DNA from: Anthoceros angustus
Lineage: Eukaryota > Streptophyta > Anthocerotopsida > Anthocerotales > Anthocerotaceae
Assembly (NCBI GenBank): GCA_010909165.1
Contig: MU008162.1
Location: forward strand, 1,302,001-1,366,000
Direction of reading: 5' to 3'
Length of the DNA stretch: 64,000 nt
In this document: positions 9,844 through 23,097 of the stretch, one piece after another
Position numbering within the stretch: position 1 is the first letter of the stretch
Layout: each line of letters opens with the position of its first letter
Program-made: the position numbers and the translations under genes
The notes under the pieces: generated by a model
The model's input: only the letters and a program-made list of their open reading frames with translations
Databases searched by the model: none
Told to the model about the DNA's origin: nothing

Positions 9844-12800
9844 CTAGGAGGATGGAGGCGTTTCTATGTCAGAGCCCTTGGGCTGCTCAGCGTCCAAGCC
9901 ACCACCTTCATCATCTGCTGAGAGGTCGCGTAACTCCCTCCTTGAAGAAGTTGGCTCTTCATCCAGCAGCAAATCAGGGTTTACCATTCCTGGACCTGCC
10001 CCTAAAGGCTTTGGAATGCCTCCAGGCGGAACTTGACGTGGCTTGGGAACCTGACCATGACCTCCCCCCCTGCCTACACCTGTACCCAGGCCTAACTGCA
10101 AAGCATTGGCATTGGTGACAGGAATGGCAAGGGTTCCATGCCCAGCACCAGGAGCCAAATTGCCTGCCCCCTGTTGAACCCCATTTTGAGGACCACCCTG
10201 GCCAGTTTTCTTACTATTAGAGTTCGCTGCAGAAGGTTGAGAAGCAGAATTTGCTGCAGGAGAAGGTTGCTGGGCCCTGGGCGGTGGTGACTTTGGACGA
10301 AGAGATTCTATCTCTGGAGTAGTGCCTACTAGGTGAGGAGCATCGACTGGAGGATTCCCTCTGCCACCATGCCACACCTTTCCATCGCCATCGGCATAAT
10401 ACTTCACATATGTCTGCATAAACAGATCACGTGCTTGAGATCGCCATTCACTACCATAGGCAAAACCACAAAAATAACTGATTTGACACAAACTGATGCA
10501 TGAGGGTAGTAAATTGAAGCAGGTCACCGTTGGATTGAAATTAGAAGAGCTAAGGCCCTTGCCCACTGTCAGCCACCCTGCACGGATATTGTGGTCCTCT
10601 CCAAAAAGTTCAATCCGTCGCTGGCCTTGAGCAAAATGCTCAATAATATGATACAACTCTTCTGGCTTTGCAGTAGAGCCTGCAAAGGACAGAGGCACAT
10701 ACACCCGTTACTACGGTAAACAGAAGTCTCCACCAAAGGAGTCAAAATTACAAACCATGTTCAATATATTCACCACATAAAAGACGAAATGCACATGCAT
10801 CCCAGCCAGGAGCGAATCACATACCATAAGCTGGCTCTTCCGATATGATGATGTCCGTATCCACATTGGCATGGATTATGTGCCCGTCCGTGCTCCGTCG
10901 AACTGTGCCTTTTATGCCCATCAAGCAGTGCTCCTGCAACATCCAATTGAACCCAATCAGTTTCCTGTCTGCACAGAAAAGGCTTCTGTCCAGCAAGAAA
11001 TATTCCGTGGTATGCACAACATACCACATACTGATGCAGAAAACCAAGTAGCTCACTAAATCCAAAATGGGAGGCCAGACTCCTTGTTCATACTTTGGAG
11101 TGCTGGAACAGTGTATTTGCATCATGTCGCAAAGCTGGAGTAGGATTTTCCCTGTTCGTCTTCACCCAGCATATGTCTTCACATCTCCGGAAACCCCACT
11201 GCACAGAATTCTTCAATGTCATTGCAGGTACCTCTAGTCCAAAGCCTGGCAGATGAGCCGCGGACATCCAAAGCCAGCATACTCAGAGCCAGCATATCCA
11301 CCACCCCTTACAATGAAAACAACAGTGCGTCTGTCCTACCTTTTTCAAACAGAGCCGCCCCTGGTCAAGCCCCTCAGCATCTCCCACCCACAAGAAAATG
11401 AAAGCAGGTGTATCCGCAATCGCCTACAGCACATAAGGAAAAAACAGTATCAATGTTAAAACATTTTTTACAGCAGGACTTCGACACCTGCCAATCACAT
11501 CATGGGTGTCATTCAAACTTGAGTTTCTTACCTCAATCCGAAGATTTTGAATGTCTTCATACGACCACCACTCCATTGAGTCTCCAACCCCAGGGGCCCG
11601 CCGGACATATTCCTCCCAGGGTGGATCTACAAGAATCACATCAAATTTTGTACCAAACGATTCTGGCCGTAGCTCTGTGGTGCGCAGGTCACATTGCAAA
11701 TACATCGGTGGGCAGGCATGGTCAGCGATAAGCTTATCCTTTCTGGAAATCAGCTCCTTGAGCTTAGGGTACTCCTCAAACCTGTCTGCTAGATCCACAT
11801 CCCTAATAAAATTCTGAGGTCGCAATCCAGTATCCACAAAATGCTGGGAATAATCATTTTGCTCTCCTCTGGATGGTCCCCTGCCAGCAGGAGGATGGAC
11901 TCTTCCTCCCCCTCTAACAGCACCAGGGCCCCTCTCTGCAGGCAATCCACGCCCCCCATAGAGAGGACCACCTCCAAACATGACCCCAGGCATTCCACCA
12001 GGACCTGCACCTCTGCCAGGTGGATTAAAGAACATGTTCGGACCGGGAACAGGCCCAGGTCCGAACCTAAGGCCTGGCCCAGGTCCAGGCGGAGGGCCAC
12101 CCATCATGCCCATGTCTCCCCCTCCTCGGCCACCCCACCCCATAGGTCCACCAAAAGGGGGTAGAGGAAAAACTCCAGGTCCCATGCCAGGTCCTGGCCC
12201 CATTCCAGGTCCCATCCCTGGAAGTCCCGGAGGCCCTAAGTGACCGAAATGATGGCCCATCCCGGGCCCAGGTCCCAGGCCTGGTCCTGGTCCTGCACCC
12301 ATAATAGGAGACATGATCCCCCTTCCGTCTCTTGGACCACTGACCCTTCCTCCTTTGCCTCCCATTCCTCTGACACCTCTTACACCCTTTCCTTGCGCCT
12401 GCATCATTGACCTTGGCATTTGACCAGAACCCTGGTTATTCATACAAGGGACACGACCATCATGGCCCATCATCATGCCCCTCCCTCGGTTGTTTGGAGA
12501 ACCTTTAGGGCCCCTGCCTCGTACAGCATAATGATTTCCACCCTCTCCACCCCCTCTCCCAGGACTGCGCCCATAGCTCTGTTCATGCCCATGAAGACCC
12601 TCATCATCCAGCAAATACCGTTCCCTTGGATCCCCACCAGCAAGATACACACCATCTCCCATTCGCATCCTTTCATCTGGAATGTGGCCATCCCATTCGT
12701 TCTCCCCTAGAGCCATTGCCTCTCCAGGAAACAAATCTCTAGGCGGAAAGGGACCACCGTGAGGCATGGAAAAGCCCCTTCCAGGGTCCATATGCAATAT

Positions 12801-15536
12801 AGGGCCATTCCCTGCACCACGTCCATCATTGCCTTTAACCTTCATTTCCTCCATCCTTTCTCGCTGTGTCCTGTCTCTGTAGTGGTCCTTCCTATGATCG
12901 ACTGACTCCTCCCACTCCCGGCCTTGCTCCCTGCTGTCCCGATCCCATCCCCATTCAATCTCTTTCTCCCAGGCTGGTCTGTCTCTTTCTCTATGTCTGT
13001 CTCGCTGTCTGTCCCGACCCCTTCTGTATACCTTCTCCCTATCAAAGTCCTCTCTTTCCTCTGACCAATCCTTGTCATGATCATCACCTTCTGCGGCATG
13101 CCAGGCTGCTCTCCCATCCGGGCTGGGTGATCCCCTTGCAACTTTTCCACTACGGCTCCTTGAAGCATATCTCATGTCCTCAGATTCTTCCCATCCTGAC
13201 TCATTACTATCTCTGGCCCTCACCCTGTCTCTTTCTTCACCTCCGCGTCCTCCTCTTCTTGATGACCTTCCCACATCCTCAGCACCATCCACATCCTGAT
13301 GAACAATGCGGACCCTGTCCCTGCCACATCGATGCTTATCAAGTTTATCTTCCTCCCCTCGTTTGCTTCTTCCAGCTCTCCCTGTCACTTCCAGCTCATC
13401 CCAACCAATGTCAGTTCTATCCCTCGCTCCTCTCGGCCGATCCCTATGATCCTCCACCCTTTCACTCTTCCTTCCAGCCTGTTTGGCCGGATCTTCAAAC
13501 TCCTCTCCTTCCAATTCAGGATGACCTAGATCCACTCGTTCTTGGCTGTCAATTTTGTCACACCTTGAATCAGGTTCATCTTTAGGATGTCTCATGCCCC
13601 GATCTTTTTCTCGCCCAGTTCTCTTCTTTTCAGAAGAAAGCAGGTTCTCTTGATCCTCCCACCCAGCTCGTTTGTTATCAACCTCCTTCCCCCTCCGGCT
13701 TCTCTTCATATTAACATCTGAACCAGGTCCCTGAAGCTGGACATCTAGGTTTCCCCGCTCCAATCTAGCCTCCCTGAATCCTAAGTCCTGATCATAATCA
13801 TCCATGTCTCCCACCCTCCCAGCTGGACTAACCGACCCCCGGGCAGCCTTTCCACTGCGGCTCTTGCCGGCATGTCTTGTATCTTCAGACTCATCCCAAC
13901 CTAATTGTACAGCATCTCGTCCCCGCAACCTATCCTTCTCGTCATCTCCCCGGCCTCCTTTGAAGATGGACCTTGCCCCATCCTCTAAGTCATAATGGCT
14001 ACCACCAGCTTTTTCCCTGCACGGCCGGTGTTTCTCTAGCCTCTCTTCTTCTCCCCTTTTGCTTCTACCTGGTCGACCACTTCCTTCTAAATCATCCAGA
14101 CCACCATCTGCTCGCTCTCTCCCACTTCTGAGGCGATCCCTATGGTCCTCAACCCTATCATTCTTCCTTCCAGCTTGTTTGACTGAATCCTCCAAGTCCT
14201 CCAATTCAGACTCCCTGTTAGGATGACCCAGATCTACAAGTCTACCTGAGCCATCATCATCCTTTGCTTGTCTCATACCCCGATCTCTGTCCCGCCCATT
14301 TTTCTTTTTCTCAGCAGCAAGAGAGCTTTCTTGGTCGTCCCGCACAGACCTCCTACTTTCCAGGTCTCTACCCCTCCTACTCTTCTTGGAGCTGCCATCC
14401 AAACCTAACACCGTGAATTGGACATCCTGTTTCCCCCTCTCAATCACGTCATCAGCTCGTAGTTCTTTCCCATCTGCAGACTCGTAGACTAAATCATGGC
14501 GTTCCCCACTGGCATTATCAACCTCTTCCTCACTGCGATGTTTGTCAGATTTGCGGCCCGTCTTCCCTTCAGAAGCTCTCTTACCTGAGCGTGAATCTAA
14601 AAAGTCACCTGTGATGCTGACAACCAGATCCTTCTCCCCCTTCGCCCCAGGTACAGTGATCTTTCTGCGGGCGAGACCTGAAGCCTCTTCCTTCAGTCCC
14701 CTCTCAAGTCTGCCTGATTTCTCACCTTTCTCCCTCCTACTCTCAGACTTTCCTCTGTCATCCACATCCTTGAGCTGCTTGCTGCCCCCTTTGAACTGCT
14801 TCTCAGGGTGCTCCTCCCAGTCCCTCACTTCTTTGAACTCACTGACATCATTCACCGCCACATCCTTGAAAGACCTGTGTGTTTTCCCTCCTTTCTCGTT
14901 GTAATCGTCCTGCACCTCCCTAAAAGACCTTTCACCTCTGTCATAGTCGGCTGTGTGCTCCTTTCCCCCTCTTGCCCCTTTCTGAACAACTTCTTCAGCG
15001 GGCTCCTCCCCGAATCTCCAGCCTCTGTCACCATACTCCTCACACTCCTCCTTCACCTCCTTCGTGCGCATCGATCTGTCCCCCCCTCTACCCTCAAATT
15101 CGTCTCTGACATCCTTAGACCCCCGCGACACCCTCTCCACCCACTCCTCTCGGCCGGCGCCATCAGCCCTGGAAACCCGGTCCGATCTTGACGATCTTTT
15201 CTCCTTACTCCCCTTCTCCACCCCATTCCTCCTCTTGTGACTTAACCTACCCGCATCCTCCGACTCGTCCCACAGCCCCTCCACTCGATCGCCCCGCTTC
15301 TTTCCACTGCCCCGGTCCTCATCCACAACCTCAGCAAACCCGTCTTGCTCCTCGCCCCGACCTCGCCTCCCTGCCGGCTCCTTCTCGCTCTTACCTTTCC
15401 TTGACTTCCCATACCTATGCCGCCGGTCCGGCTCTTCCCACTCCCCTTCCCTACCCTTGTAGTACTCGGAGCTCTCCGAGATCTTCCGCCGCTTAGCCAG
15501 GTCATGCTCCTTATTGCTGGCTTCGGGGCTATCCAT
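9844..15536 (-). CDS. METTL14: METTL14-like subunit of the mRNA m6A methyltransferase (plant MTB)
   Basis: Non-catalytic partner of METTL3 in the nuclear complex that methylates mRNA adenosines. Six exons on the minus strand: 15536-11532, 11423-11340, 11198-11094, 10933-10825, 10679-10528, 10413-9844, giving 1,674 codons. The MT-A70 domain starts late in exon 1: [52 protein letters not shown], then [48 protein letters not shown] and [20 protein letters not shown]. The motif is DPPW, where human METTL14 has EPPL. The first about 1,000 residues are charged and disordered (RE/RD/KE-rich), followed by a Gly/Pro/Met-rich stretch. The C-terminal 190 residues are low complexity. The protein is far longer than the roughly 960-residue Arabidopsis homologue. 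ATG at 15536 is the first in frame. Confidence 0.93.
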
Positions 15537-15782
15537 GGATGCCCCTGCTCAAGCGGCTGCAGCAGAGTAGGGCAAAGTCCGCACGCACTGCAACAGTGTC
15601 TCGTTCCAACAGCTCTCATCTTCGTGCAGGCACCCGGCAGCCTCCATGCTCACCCGCACATATCACGAATCCGGCAACCCGCAGCCCCTCAGCATCCGTA
15701 AACACTCCACTTCCTGCCACAATCTCAGCATGCCAGTTCTTTCACCCTGCCACAGCTTGGTCCAGCACTGCTGGACTCACTG

Positions 15783-15797
15783 AAACCCTAGAACAGA
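15783..15797 (+). promoter_or_regulatory. Telo-box upstream of METTL14
   Basis: AAACCCTAGAACAGA lies about 250 bp upstream of the METTL14 ATG. AAACCCTA is the plant telo-box, common in promoters of translation and growth genes. The same 15 bases occur at 24297-24311 in the eL43/NERD1-like promoter. Confidence 0.55.
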
Positions 15798-16497
15798 CGA
15801 GCACCAACTCCCGCTTCCTAAAAAATGCTCCTCGAACCCAGCAGGCCCCGAACGCTCTGCCACAACCAATCCAGCCCACAAACCCTTTCTGGAAGTTAGC
15901 AAGCAGAGTCGCTTGCCTCACAAGACGCCGTCACCTCCGAGCCTGCAAAACCGAACTCCCACAACCAATTTCTCCTGCTGTCTCCAGAACGCTCGAGACC
16001 TAGCAAATCTGCGGAACTCCACTCTGTAGTCCACCCCCCAGTCCCGCAGCAAAAGCGAGACCCCAGCAGCCGTAGCCTCGCACCAGAGACAAGGTCAGTC
16101 CAGGCAGCGTCACGCTCCACCTGCAGCGTCCGCTGCTACAGTGGCCGCAGCAAGATGCAACGCAACGGTGCAAAAATCATTCCATCGTCCGCCTGGCAAA
16201 TGCGAGAAATCAAGCAACACAGCCTCTGCAAAGAGCTCTGCCGGGAGATGCGCGGGCACCGGGAACTGGCACCAGGTCCGGTTACCGGGGCTGCTGAACC
16301 ACCCGTCCAGTTTTTTGGTTTGAACTTCGGGGTATACGTACATAGGTACTCCTGGGTTCGGCTAACTTGCACCCTGTCAGTACTCCTTTTCATATTATAA
16401 AACATGTTTTCAGAGAATTCGGAGACTTTACATAGAGATTTCAAGGTATACATGAAGTCCCGTACTGCTTTTAATGCTATAAAAGATGGTACTCTGA

Positions 16498-16580
16498 GAG
16501 CTTTAATTTGGGGTCCCGTACTATGGGAGTTTTAATTTGGAGTGCCCCACTGTGGGAGTTTTAATTTGGAGTAATCCGGT
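16498..16580. repeat. 29-bp tandem repeat, about three copies
   Basis: Units start at 16498, 16527 and 16556 with GAG(C/T)TTTAATTTGGRGT. A related half unit (GTCCCGTACTGCTTTTAATG) lies just upstream. Confidence 0.75.
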
Positions 16581-17099
16581 AGAGCACTAGTAACTGGAGT
16601 TTGAAATCCACAGGCCTCGCACACTGCGGAGAAGAGGGCATAATTTTAGGGCACTAAAACTAAAGTTTGAAATCTAGAGGGCCCTATACACTATGGAGAT
16701 GAGAGCATGATTTTTTAGCTGAGGAATGGGTGGCACCCCATCCAAATAGTAAACCGTCCAAAGGATGCTTAACTGTGGAGTTCCAATGAACTCATGCTTT
16801 TGAGGAGTCACAAAAGATGTTTCAATGAGTCTTACAAACCATCTACAACGGATTGTCATTTGAACATTTGAAGTCTAACATATATAAGGTGTTTTTATTG
16901 AGGAAAGAGAAAATAGGGGTGAACCCATCTGTAAAGTACATCAAAGGGAGATCCCAAGGGTCAAAGTAAAGAAGGAGCAACTATGCTCCATGTCTGAGAT
17001 GTGCGAGATAATAAAATGTGAGACCTTCTATGTGTCTAAAGTCACCTATAGCGCCTAAGATGTCATAACTAGGGAGATTGAATGGCCTACATATTAGTG

Positions 17100-17345
17100 A
17101 ACTAGTCGAGAATGCATGTCCAACAGTCAACGATATCCATAAGATGGCCACTACAAGTGCACGTTGGAGGGCAATGGCCACTCGCTGCCGAAAGAACGTT
17201 GCGGAATAGGAGAGAGGTATCCCCACTTCATATCTCCTAGCATGGTATGCTTTGGCATTGGACTCGATAAATTTATCGAAGTCTTCAACCCACGCTCCAT
17301 AAGTCTCCAAGGCAAGCGGGATGAACAGGTGGACATATTGAAGAT
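17100..17345 (-). mobile_element. Retroelement remnant, C-terminal tail of a reverse-transcriptase polyprotein
   Basis: The minus strand encodes HLFIPLALETYGAWVEDFDK, then SATFFRQRVAIALQRA. The pairing of F(I/V)PLAxETYG with a YxRQRVSIALQRA-type motif is, as recalled, the tail of a reverse-transcriptase family that is repetitive in plant genomes and carries no adjacent host domain. Only about 75 codons are open and no RT core is visible next to it. The same family appears as a decayed RT on the plus strand at about 45.5-47 kb. Confidence 0.5.
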
Positions 17346-19132
17346 ACCTCCGTACAAGTTTAGAAATTCATTTGAGGGAGGATATTATGTCCCTGTTCGG
17401 GTGAACGATGTCACACTATAGTGAATAACACAGATGTGTCCGGACAAGTGGCCTTGCACTGGTCGTAAGCAAACGTGCATAGAACATGGAGACTAAAACC
17501 ACAAGCTCCAACGAATCAGTGCTCAAGCAATCTTGCAGACTAGTTTAGTTCTTAATGCTAAAATGCTAATTATCTCGCTGAACTTCTTGAAGCACTTTGA
17601 CCAAAGTGCACAAAAACCACTGGCTTGCAAAGTGCGGTTTAAACAGCCAATCCTCCAAGTTGTGCCCTTCAACGAACCATACCACTACTGGAGTGTCCCA
17701 AGTGCTGCACAAACGAAGCCACCGTTCTGCACCCCAAAGGACGAACATTTTCTCACATTTGGCTATCGTAAAGTGCCAAGCTATTTCTTGAATTGGGTTC
17801 CACTATAGCTGCCCTAACTGCTTATGTGCAAACAAGATCTCATAAATTGTCCCAAACCCACAAGATGCCGCTACGAGCATAAGCCACCAGAATGGAAATC
17901 ACGGTTAGATGCTTCTACTTGTCTAGTGGAAATTGCACCACGGTGGATTGGAACAACCACAATTGCCTAGATACGTCAGGTGTGAGAACTAGGACTGGAT
18001 ACTCCTTGTGGAGCACATTCAACAACCTCCACATCTGCTTCTTTCCTCCTCCATATGATGAGCATGATGACTTTGAGCGTCTTACATGATGGTTCATGGC
18101 CCCCTGGTTTCCAACCTTGGGCTCATCTTTCTTGTTCAACGCACCACTTCCTTTGGGTTATGACACTATCTTTCTGATCCTTCTTCAGCTAATCCTAGAG
18201 CTTTTTCAAGGTCTGCACGAAGAATTTGGTAAGCCCCTCATTGCCATGCCGTCCACCTCGTCTTCAGCCATAGCCACGCCCTTTGACCTAATCGTTTGAG
18301 TACCAACCAGTCGCCGTGGATATGCTCCCGGTATTGTTGCCCCAACAATGTTTTTTGGTGACTGGGCATACTAACTTGTGGTTAGTTCTTATAACAATTC
18401 TTGGTCTTCCTCAAGGTGTCTCCGAGCTTCCTCTTCTACTATCGCCTCTTATCCCTGAGAGGCGGGGACAGGTGGCAATTCCTTCAGCATGAGGGACCCC
18501 TTGCAATCTGTTGACCGCGTCACAGCCTACAAAGCTAAGACTTGGCTCCGATACAAATATGTCAGGGCCAAATGGCTAGGACATGCTTGTGGCTCTAAGC
18601 GAGGTCCAACTTCTAGCGACATCCTGGATACTTATAACTTCAAAATGATATACGTGTCCATATCCGTGGGAGCATGGGTATTGCACATCTTCCCCATGTC
18701 AAATCTACTCTATGTTTCAATGTATGACTCATCCTCAACCTACTGCGCTCTAGACAATGTTCAACTACCGTACCGTTCTAGTTACCCTAATTCATGTCAT
18801 TACCAATACTTTCCGTTATCCGTTACATTGCTTCTCCTTGAAAGAGACTTGAATTGAAGCCCACAGAAACCATTTGCAGGGAACAAGGAAAAAAAAGGCA
18901 TAACTTGAAAGCTTGGATTTATTAGCGAAAGGGACGTGCAAGTTACCACAATAATGTAATGTTTGAAGCGGGTAATATACAAAGCCGCTTCAAGGAAAAT
19001 GGAAGCCACTTACAAAAAACTTGACGTCGTTTTGAGTATGTTTTATTTTTCCGCCGGTAGGTATTATTGGCTATTATTTGTCTTGGGTCATGTTTAGGCG
19101 AAATAGCTGTTACGTATGTATGGTGGTCCTGG
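17346..19132. other. No gene recognised
   Basis: AT-richer intergenic sequence. Short open frames on both strands show no family resemblance. It may include more decayed transposon sequence next to the remnant at 17.1-17.3 kb. Confidence 0.4.
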
Positions 19133-19291
19133 CTTTCTCTTAATAGGGCATCGGCATGCCCGTACCCTAAAAGAAACCTTATCTAATAAATTAAAATAAC
19201 TCAACTTGTCCCGACTTTCTCTTAATAGGGCATCGGCATGCCCGTACCCTAAAAGAAACCTTATCTAATAAATTAAAATATCTCAACTTGT
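19133..19291. repeat. 82-bp tandem duplication
   Basis: The block CTTTCTCTTAATAGGGCATC...CTCAACTTGT occurs at 19133-19209 and again at 19215-19291, almost without change. It contains the near-palindrome GGGCATCGGCATGCCC. A looser relative (GGCGTCGGTATGTCGGTGCCC) lies at about 19482. Confidence 0.9.
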
Positions 19292-20989
19292 GACTTGATC
19301 TTGACACCTTTAGTTTGTAGAGCCCTGTACTTACCACTTCATCAACTTGTTCCAAACTTGAGTACATACCTCTTCACCAACTCCGTTGCAGACGTTATTT
19401 TGGTTTGCTTGAAAAAGGATATATATAACTTTATAAAAATGCTAGCATGCTGGCACCTCATGTTCTTATTGTCCCTCTAAAAGGCGTCGGTATGTCGGTG
19501 CCCTTAGATAGGTTGTGTGTGCACACCGATATGGCTGCTCCACATAGACACTCTGGCTTGCAACCACTTGTCGCGTACCAATATACATTATGTCTTATCG
19601 CGCTAGACCATGGGGCGAGAGACTTAATATTTCTAATCAGTCCAGCTTCTCGATCCTTGTGATCAGCTCGATAACATGACAAACAAATGAGCAACGAAGG
19701 CTTTATGTAGTAAAAAGAGATGGAAAATTCTATCTACCCCAAAACGAAGGGGAACAACCGTCAAGGGTGCACCATGCCAAGGGGACTAGCCACCGCAATT
19801 GCCTTTTTTTTAATACTACCTATTATTCTAAGAATGTCGTGGTCTGGGATATGAAAAGGCCTAGGCACCTACCATTGCTGCCAAAGATGCCGCATCCCCT
19901 GCACTTGCTGCCGTCCTATACACTATATTGACCAGTATCCTTTGCAGAGCGATCGACACCTGTTGTCTGAAAAAGACAACCATGTAAGAAAGGGGCAAAC
20001 CAACCCAAACATGGGATTGTGATATTAAGCTTTGGAACAAGCCTCGATGAACCTGAAGAAATCCTTACCCAAATCATACATTAAGGATTATCAAGCCCAA
20101 GGGTCCGCACCAGCCATACCGGCACTTTATGTGGTATATCCAGCTCCGTTTACCAATGAACGCGGCCAATTATTTAGCCGGCGGCGCAACAATATCGCCG
20201 CCAAGGACCAGAAGGATGCTTCATGTGCAGCTTCGCCAATTGGCATCTAATGGCAGCAGGTGGAAGCCAATGAGATTGTGTTTCACCATCTTCAAAACCG
20301 AGTTTTTCGCGCTGTTAAAATGGCTCGCGTTTTCTGCGGGCTCCGTTCCTTTCGGGAAGACAAAGGCTACGTGTTACTGGCTTTCTGCTCTGAAGCAAAT
20401 GCATTGCTCCTACCCTCTGGTGATGGCTGCTGTGCCCATTGCGTGTTGCAATTCTGGCGTGTGGTGAACACAGTTGCCGGGGAAGACAGCACTTTTGGTT
20501 TTTGCATTTCAAAGTGAAAGTTGTTCGTAGTGGCGAGGTGGGTCCTTTCTTTTCCTCACCGTGTCGGAGATCCTGACGGTTTGGACCTTGGCAAGGTGGC
20601 TGATTCCAACAGTATTCTTTGACTCTTGCGAAAATTGCAGCCATGGAGGGCCTGGCAACGTACTGGAAATGTAGTGCCATGCCGGATTCCCAAGCTGTGC
20701 AGAGGCATGGTACTGTCCTGAATTCAAGCAGCCAGACAGGAGCAGGATGTGATACCAGAATGGGGGCAGGTTGCCCGGCAATCATCCCCGCCTCCCAGTC
20801 CAAGGTAGTTGGAATGCAGCCAGCTGTGCAGCCAGTCGTCCTCCAATTTGGTATCATAGTTGCCACGATTTGGCTGCTTTGCTGGGTTTCTTGTACTGTG
20901 GGGGAGAAGGAAGTGTTTGTTGAAATGCGTGTGTTGGGCGTTGCCAGCTCGGTTGCAGCTTCAGGGGGCAGAGGTTAAACAGGAGGTCA
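19292..20989. other. No gene recognised; upstream flank of the MscS-like gene
   Basis: No conserved coding sequence could be assigned. The last few hundred bases should hold the promoter and 5' UTR of the MscS-like gene. Untracked 5' exons are possible. Confidence 0.4.
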
Positions 20990-22965
20990 ATGACTCGCAG
21001 ATTTGGAGTCATGGGACTGAAGGTCAGACAGCTGCAACCGCGAACAAGTCGATATGGCTGGAGAGCACATGTGCACCCGCCCAATGTGGATCTTGGTAGA
21101 CCGTTTGAAGGTTTGAGTGGTGTCGAGGAGAATTTTCTTGATGATGTCAGCAGCTACATCTTCAGGAGACTGCGGGCTGTCCTGGGACCTTATTTCCCTC
21201 AGGACTTCGATCCCCTTGCTTGGCTGCCCATGGAGATCCATTGCAAGCTTCACAGAAGTGAGGTCATTGTAAGTTTTGCCTGTCCTGGTGTTTTGAGCAT
21301 CTTGGAAGAGCATGAGGTCTGGAATCTTGTATGTATGATATGCTTCAAATCTGTTTGCTTCTTGTGGCAGGCCACGCTCTTGGTTCGTGAGTCGCTTATG
21401 TTTGCCCTCGACTTCTTCTTGTACAGACGAGTGGAGGGTATCTGCCGCTGGGCCTGCCGGTATGCTGCTTGTACTGAACTCTCGCCGTCCTGCTACCATG
21501 GGGTGTTTGTGGTTGCATCGTTGGACTCATCCATCGCCTCTTGAGGCAGGACGTACAACACGAGGCTGCACTCAGAGCGCACATGGTCTGAAGAAGACTT
21601 CAAGGACTCTGTCTTCCGGGCAATGTTGAACCCCGTCAAGTTCACCATTGTTCTTTGGTCCGTCACCCGAGCGTAAGTGACAAGCAAAGCATATGATGTT
21701 ACACATGTCCCAAAGCATATGATGTTGTATGTCGCTTGCTGATTGTGGTGCCTCCTGCCTTGCAGATTGCACAATGTAGCGCCCTTGTTCAAGGTGAAAA
21801 CAAGTGTGCATTGGGTGGGCAACACTCGTGCTGTAGGACTTATTGTGGCCCTCACCTGGTTCCTCTCAAACTGGAAGAGCATGTTCGTGCGGCAACTGGC
21901 AAGCGAACACAGGACCGATGCAGTAAGCCACTTCAACTACTGAAACAAAAGAGTTGCACCATTGCCTGTACTTGACATATGTAGCCTACTCTCTTGCAGC
22001 CTCGGATTGTTGCCGCTGATAAGGTCGTCTCTCTGCTCCTGTACTACTTGGCCGTATCTGCTGCTGGAGAGATCACGGGCTTCGGCCTCCGTTCTCTCCT
22101 GGCAGTTGGAGGTATTTCAAGTAAGGACACCGTCTGTCTCAGCCGTGAAAACTTGACTGCATTCGTTTTCTTCGTCTCATCCAACACCTTTCCCTTTCAG
22201 GTATAGCTGTCGGACTAGCTGCTAAGGAGATTGTGAGCAACTTCTTTGGTGGCACTGTGCTTTTTGTAACCCGCCCGTTTGTGATCGGCGAGCGAATCAA
22301 GGTTGGTGCCCTCTTCTGCAGTTTGGTGCAATGCCACGGCTCCTTCGCACTGCTGACCACCCATGGCACTAAGCTACCCGGCCGCATGCATGTTGCAGGC
22401 TGGGCAGTTTTCAGGGCAGGTGCAGGATATTGGGTTTCTCCAAACAAAGATTCTTGGGTTCGACAAAGTCCCCATCCTTGTTCCCAACCAAGCCTTCATC
22501 AACCAGGTTATCACCAATTACTCCAGAGCCAAGGGTAAACTTATGGACGTTGTGTTCCCAGTTCGAAATCAGGATGTCTTCCTCGTGGAGAAGATAACAG
22601 CTCGAGTTCTGGAGTATTTGAGGACACACCCAGATGTGGATAAAGCAATGGGAGCTCCAACCTGCCATTTGAAATCGCTAGGGTCCATGGGCACGGAGAT
22701 AGCTCTCACATGTGTCATTCCAACCAAGGTTAGTTCAGTTCATCACCTGCCTGCTTGACCCACGGCCATGGCTAGCTTTTCTCATCAAGCCGCCGTTCTA
22801 TCACAGAGTGGAGTCGATTTCTACCAAGCCCAGCAACGTATCGTCTTGCGAGTGGCCCAGATAATTGTCGAGGAAGGAGCCTCCCTTGGATCCAACGCGC
22901 CATTTTCGCCCACAATACCATCTTCCGAAGTCGTCATACAGGGTCCTGTTCCAGCTTCCCAATGA
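20990..22965 (+). CDS. MscS-like mechanosensitive ion channel, organellar type
   Basis: Small-conductance mechanosensitive channel of the plant MSL1/MSL2/MSL3 group, which relieves membrane tension in mitochondria or plastids. Eight exons: 20990-21268, 21371-21437, 21576-21672, 21766-21922, 22000-22120, 22201-22301, 22399-22728, 22807-22965, giving 436 codons with phases closing. The N terminus is rich in Arg and lacks acidic residues (MTRRFGVMGLKVRQLQPRTS), which fits a transit peptide. The pore helix and beta domain are clear: LRSLLAVGGIS, GLAAKEIVSNFFGGTVLFVTR, FVIGERIKAG, GQVQDIGFLQTKIL, PILVPNQAFINQVITNYSR. The C-terminal domain ends VEEGASLGSN. Introns are 72-138 bp. Another transit-peptide exon upstream is possible. 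I do not assign a specific MSL number. Confidence 0.9.
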
Positions 22966-22997
22966 CAAAGGACTTGGGATTGTACCCTTCCCGTAGT

Positions 22998-23097
22998 AAT
23001 TTCAGCGCCTTTTTCGACACATTTCTGTAGCGAAAGTTTTACAAAACAATTTCACCGCTTTTTTCGACACATTTCTGCAACGAAAGTCTTACAAAAC
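22998..23097. repeat. 50-bp tandem duplication downstream of the MscS-like gene
   Basis: Two 50-bp units, 22998-23047 and 23048-23097, share AATTTCANCGC...TTTTTCGACACATTTCTG and end in TTACAAAAC. It lies 33 bp past the stop codon, within the likely 3' UTR. Confidence 0.9.

Larger units (their letters stand above)
15537..17099. other. METTL14 upstream region and gene-poor sequence
   Basis: The part next to 15536 should contain the METTL14 promoter and 5' UTR, including a telo-box at 15783. From about 16350 the sequence becomes AT-rich and holds short degenerate repeats (see 16498). No gene was recognised. Confidence 0.45.

Noticed and set aside
20032-20517. Small genes upstream of the MscS-like channel
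   Set aside because: Short frames on both strands with no conserved motif and no supporting splice sites.
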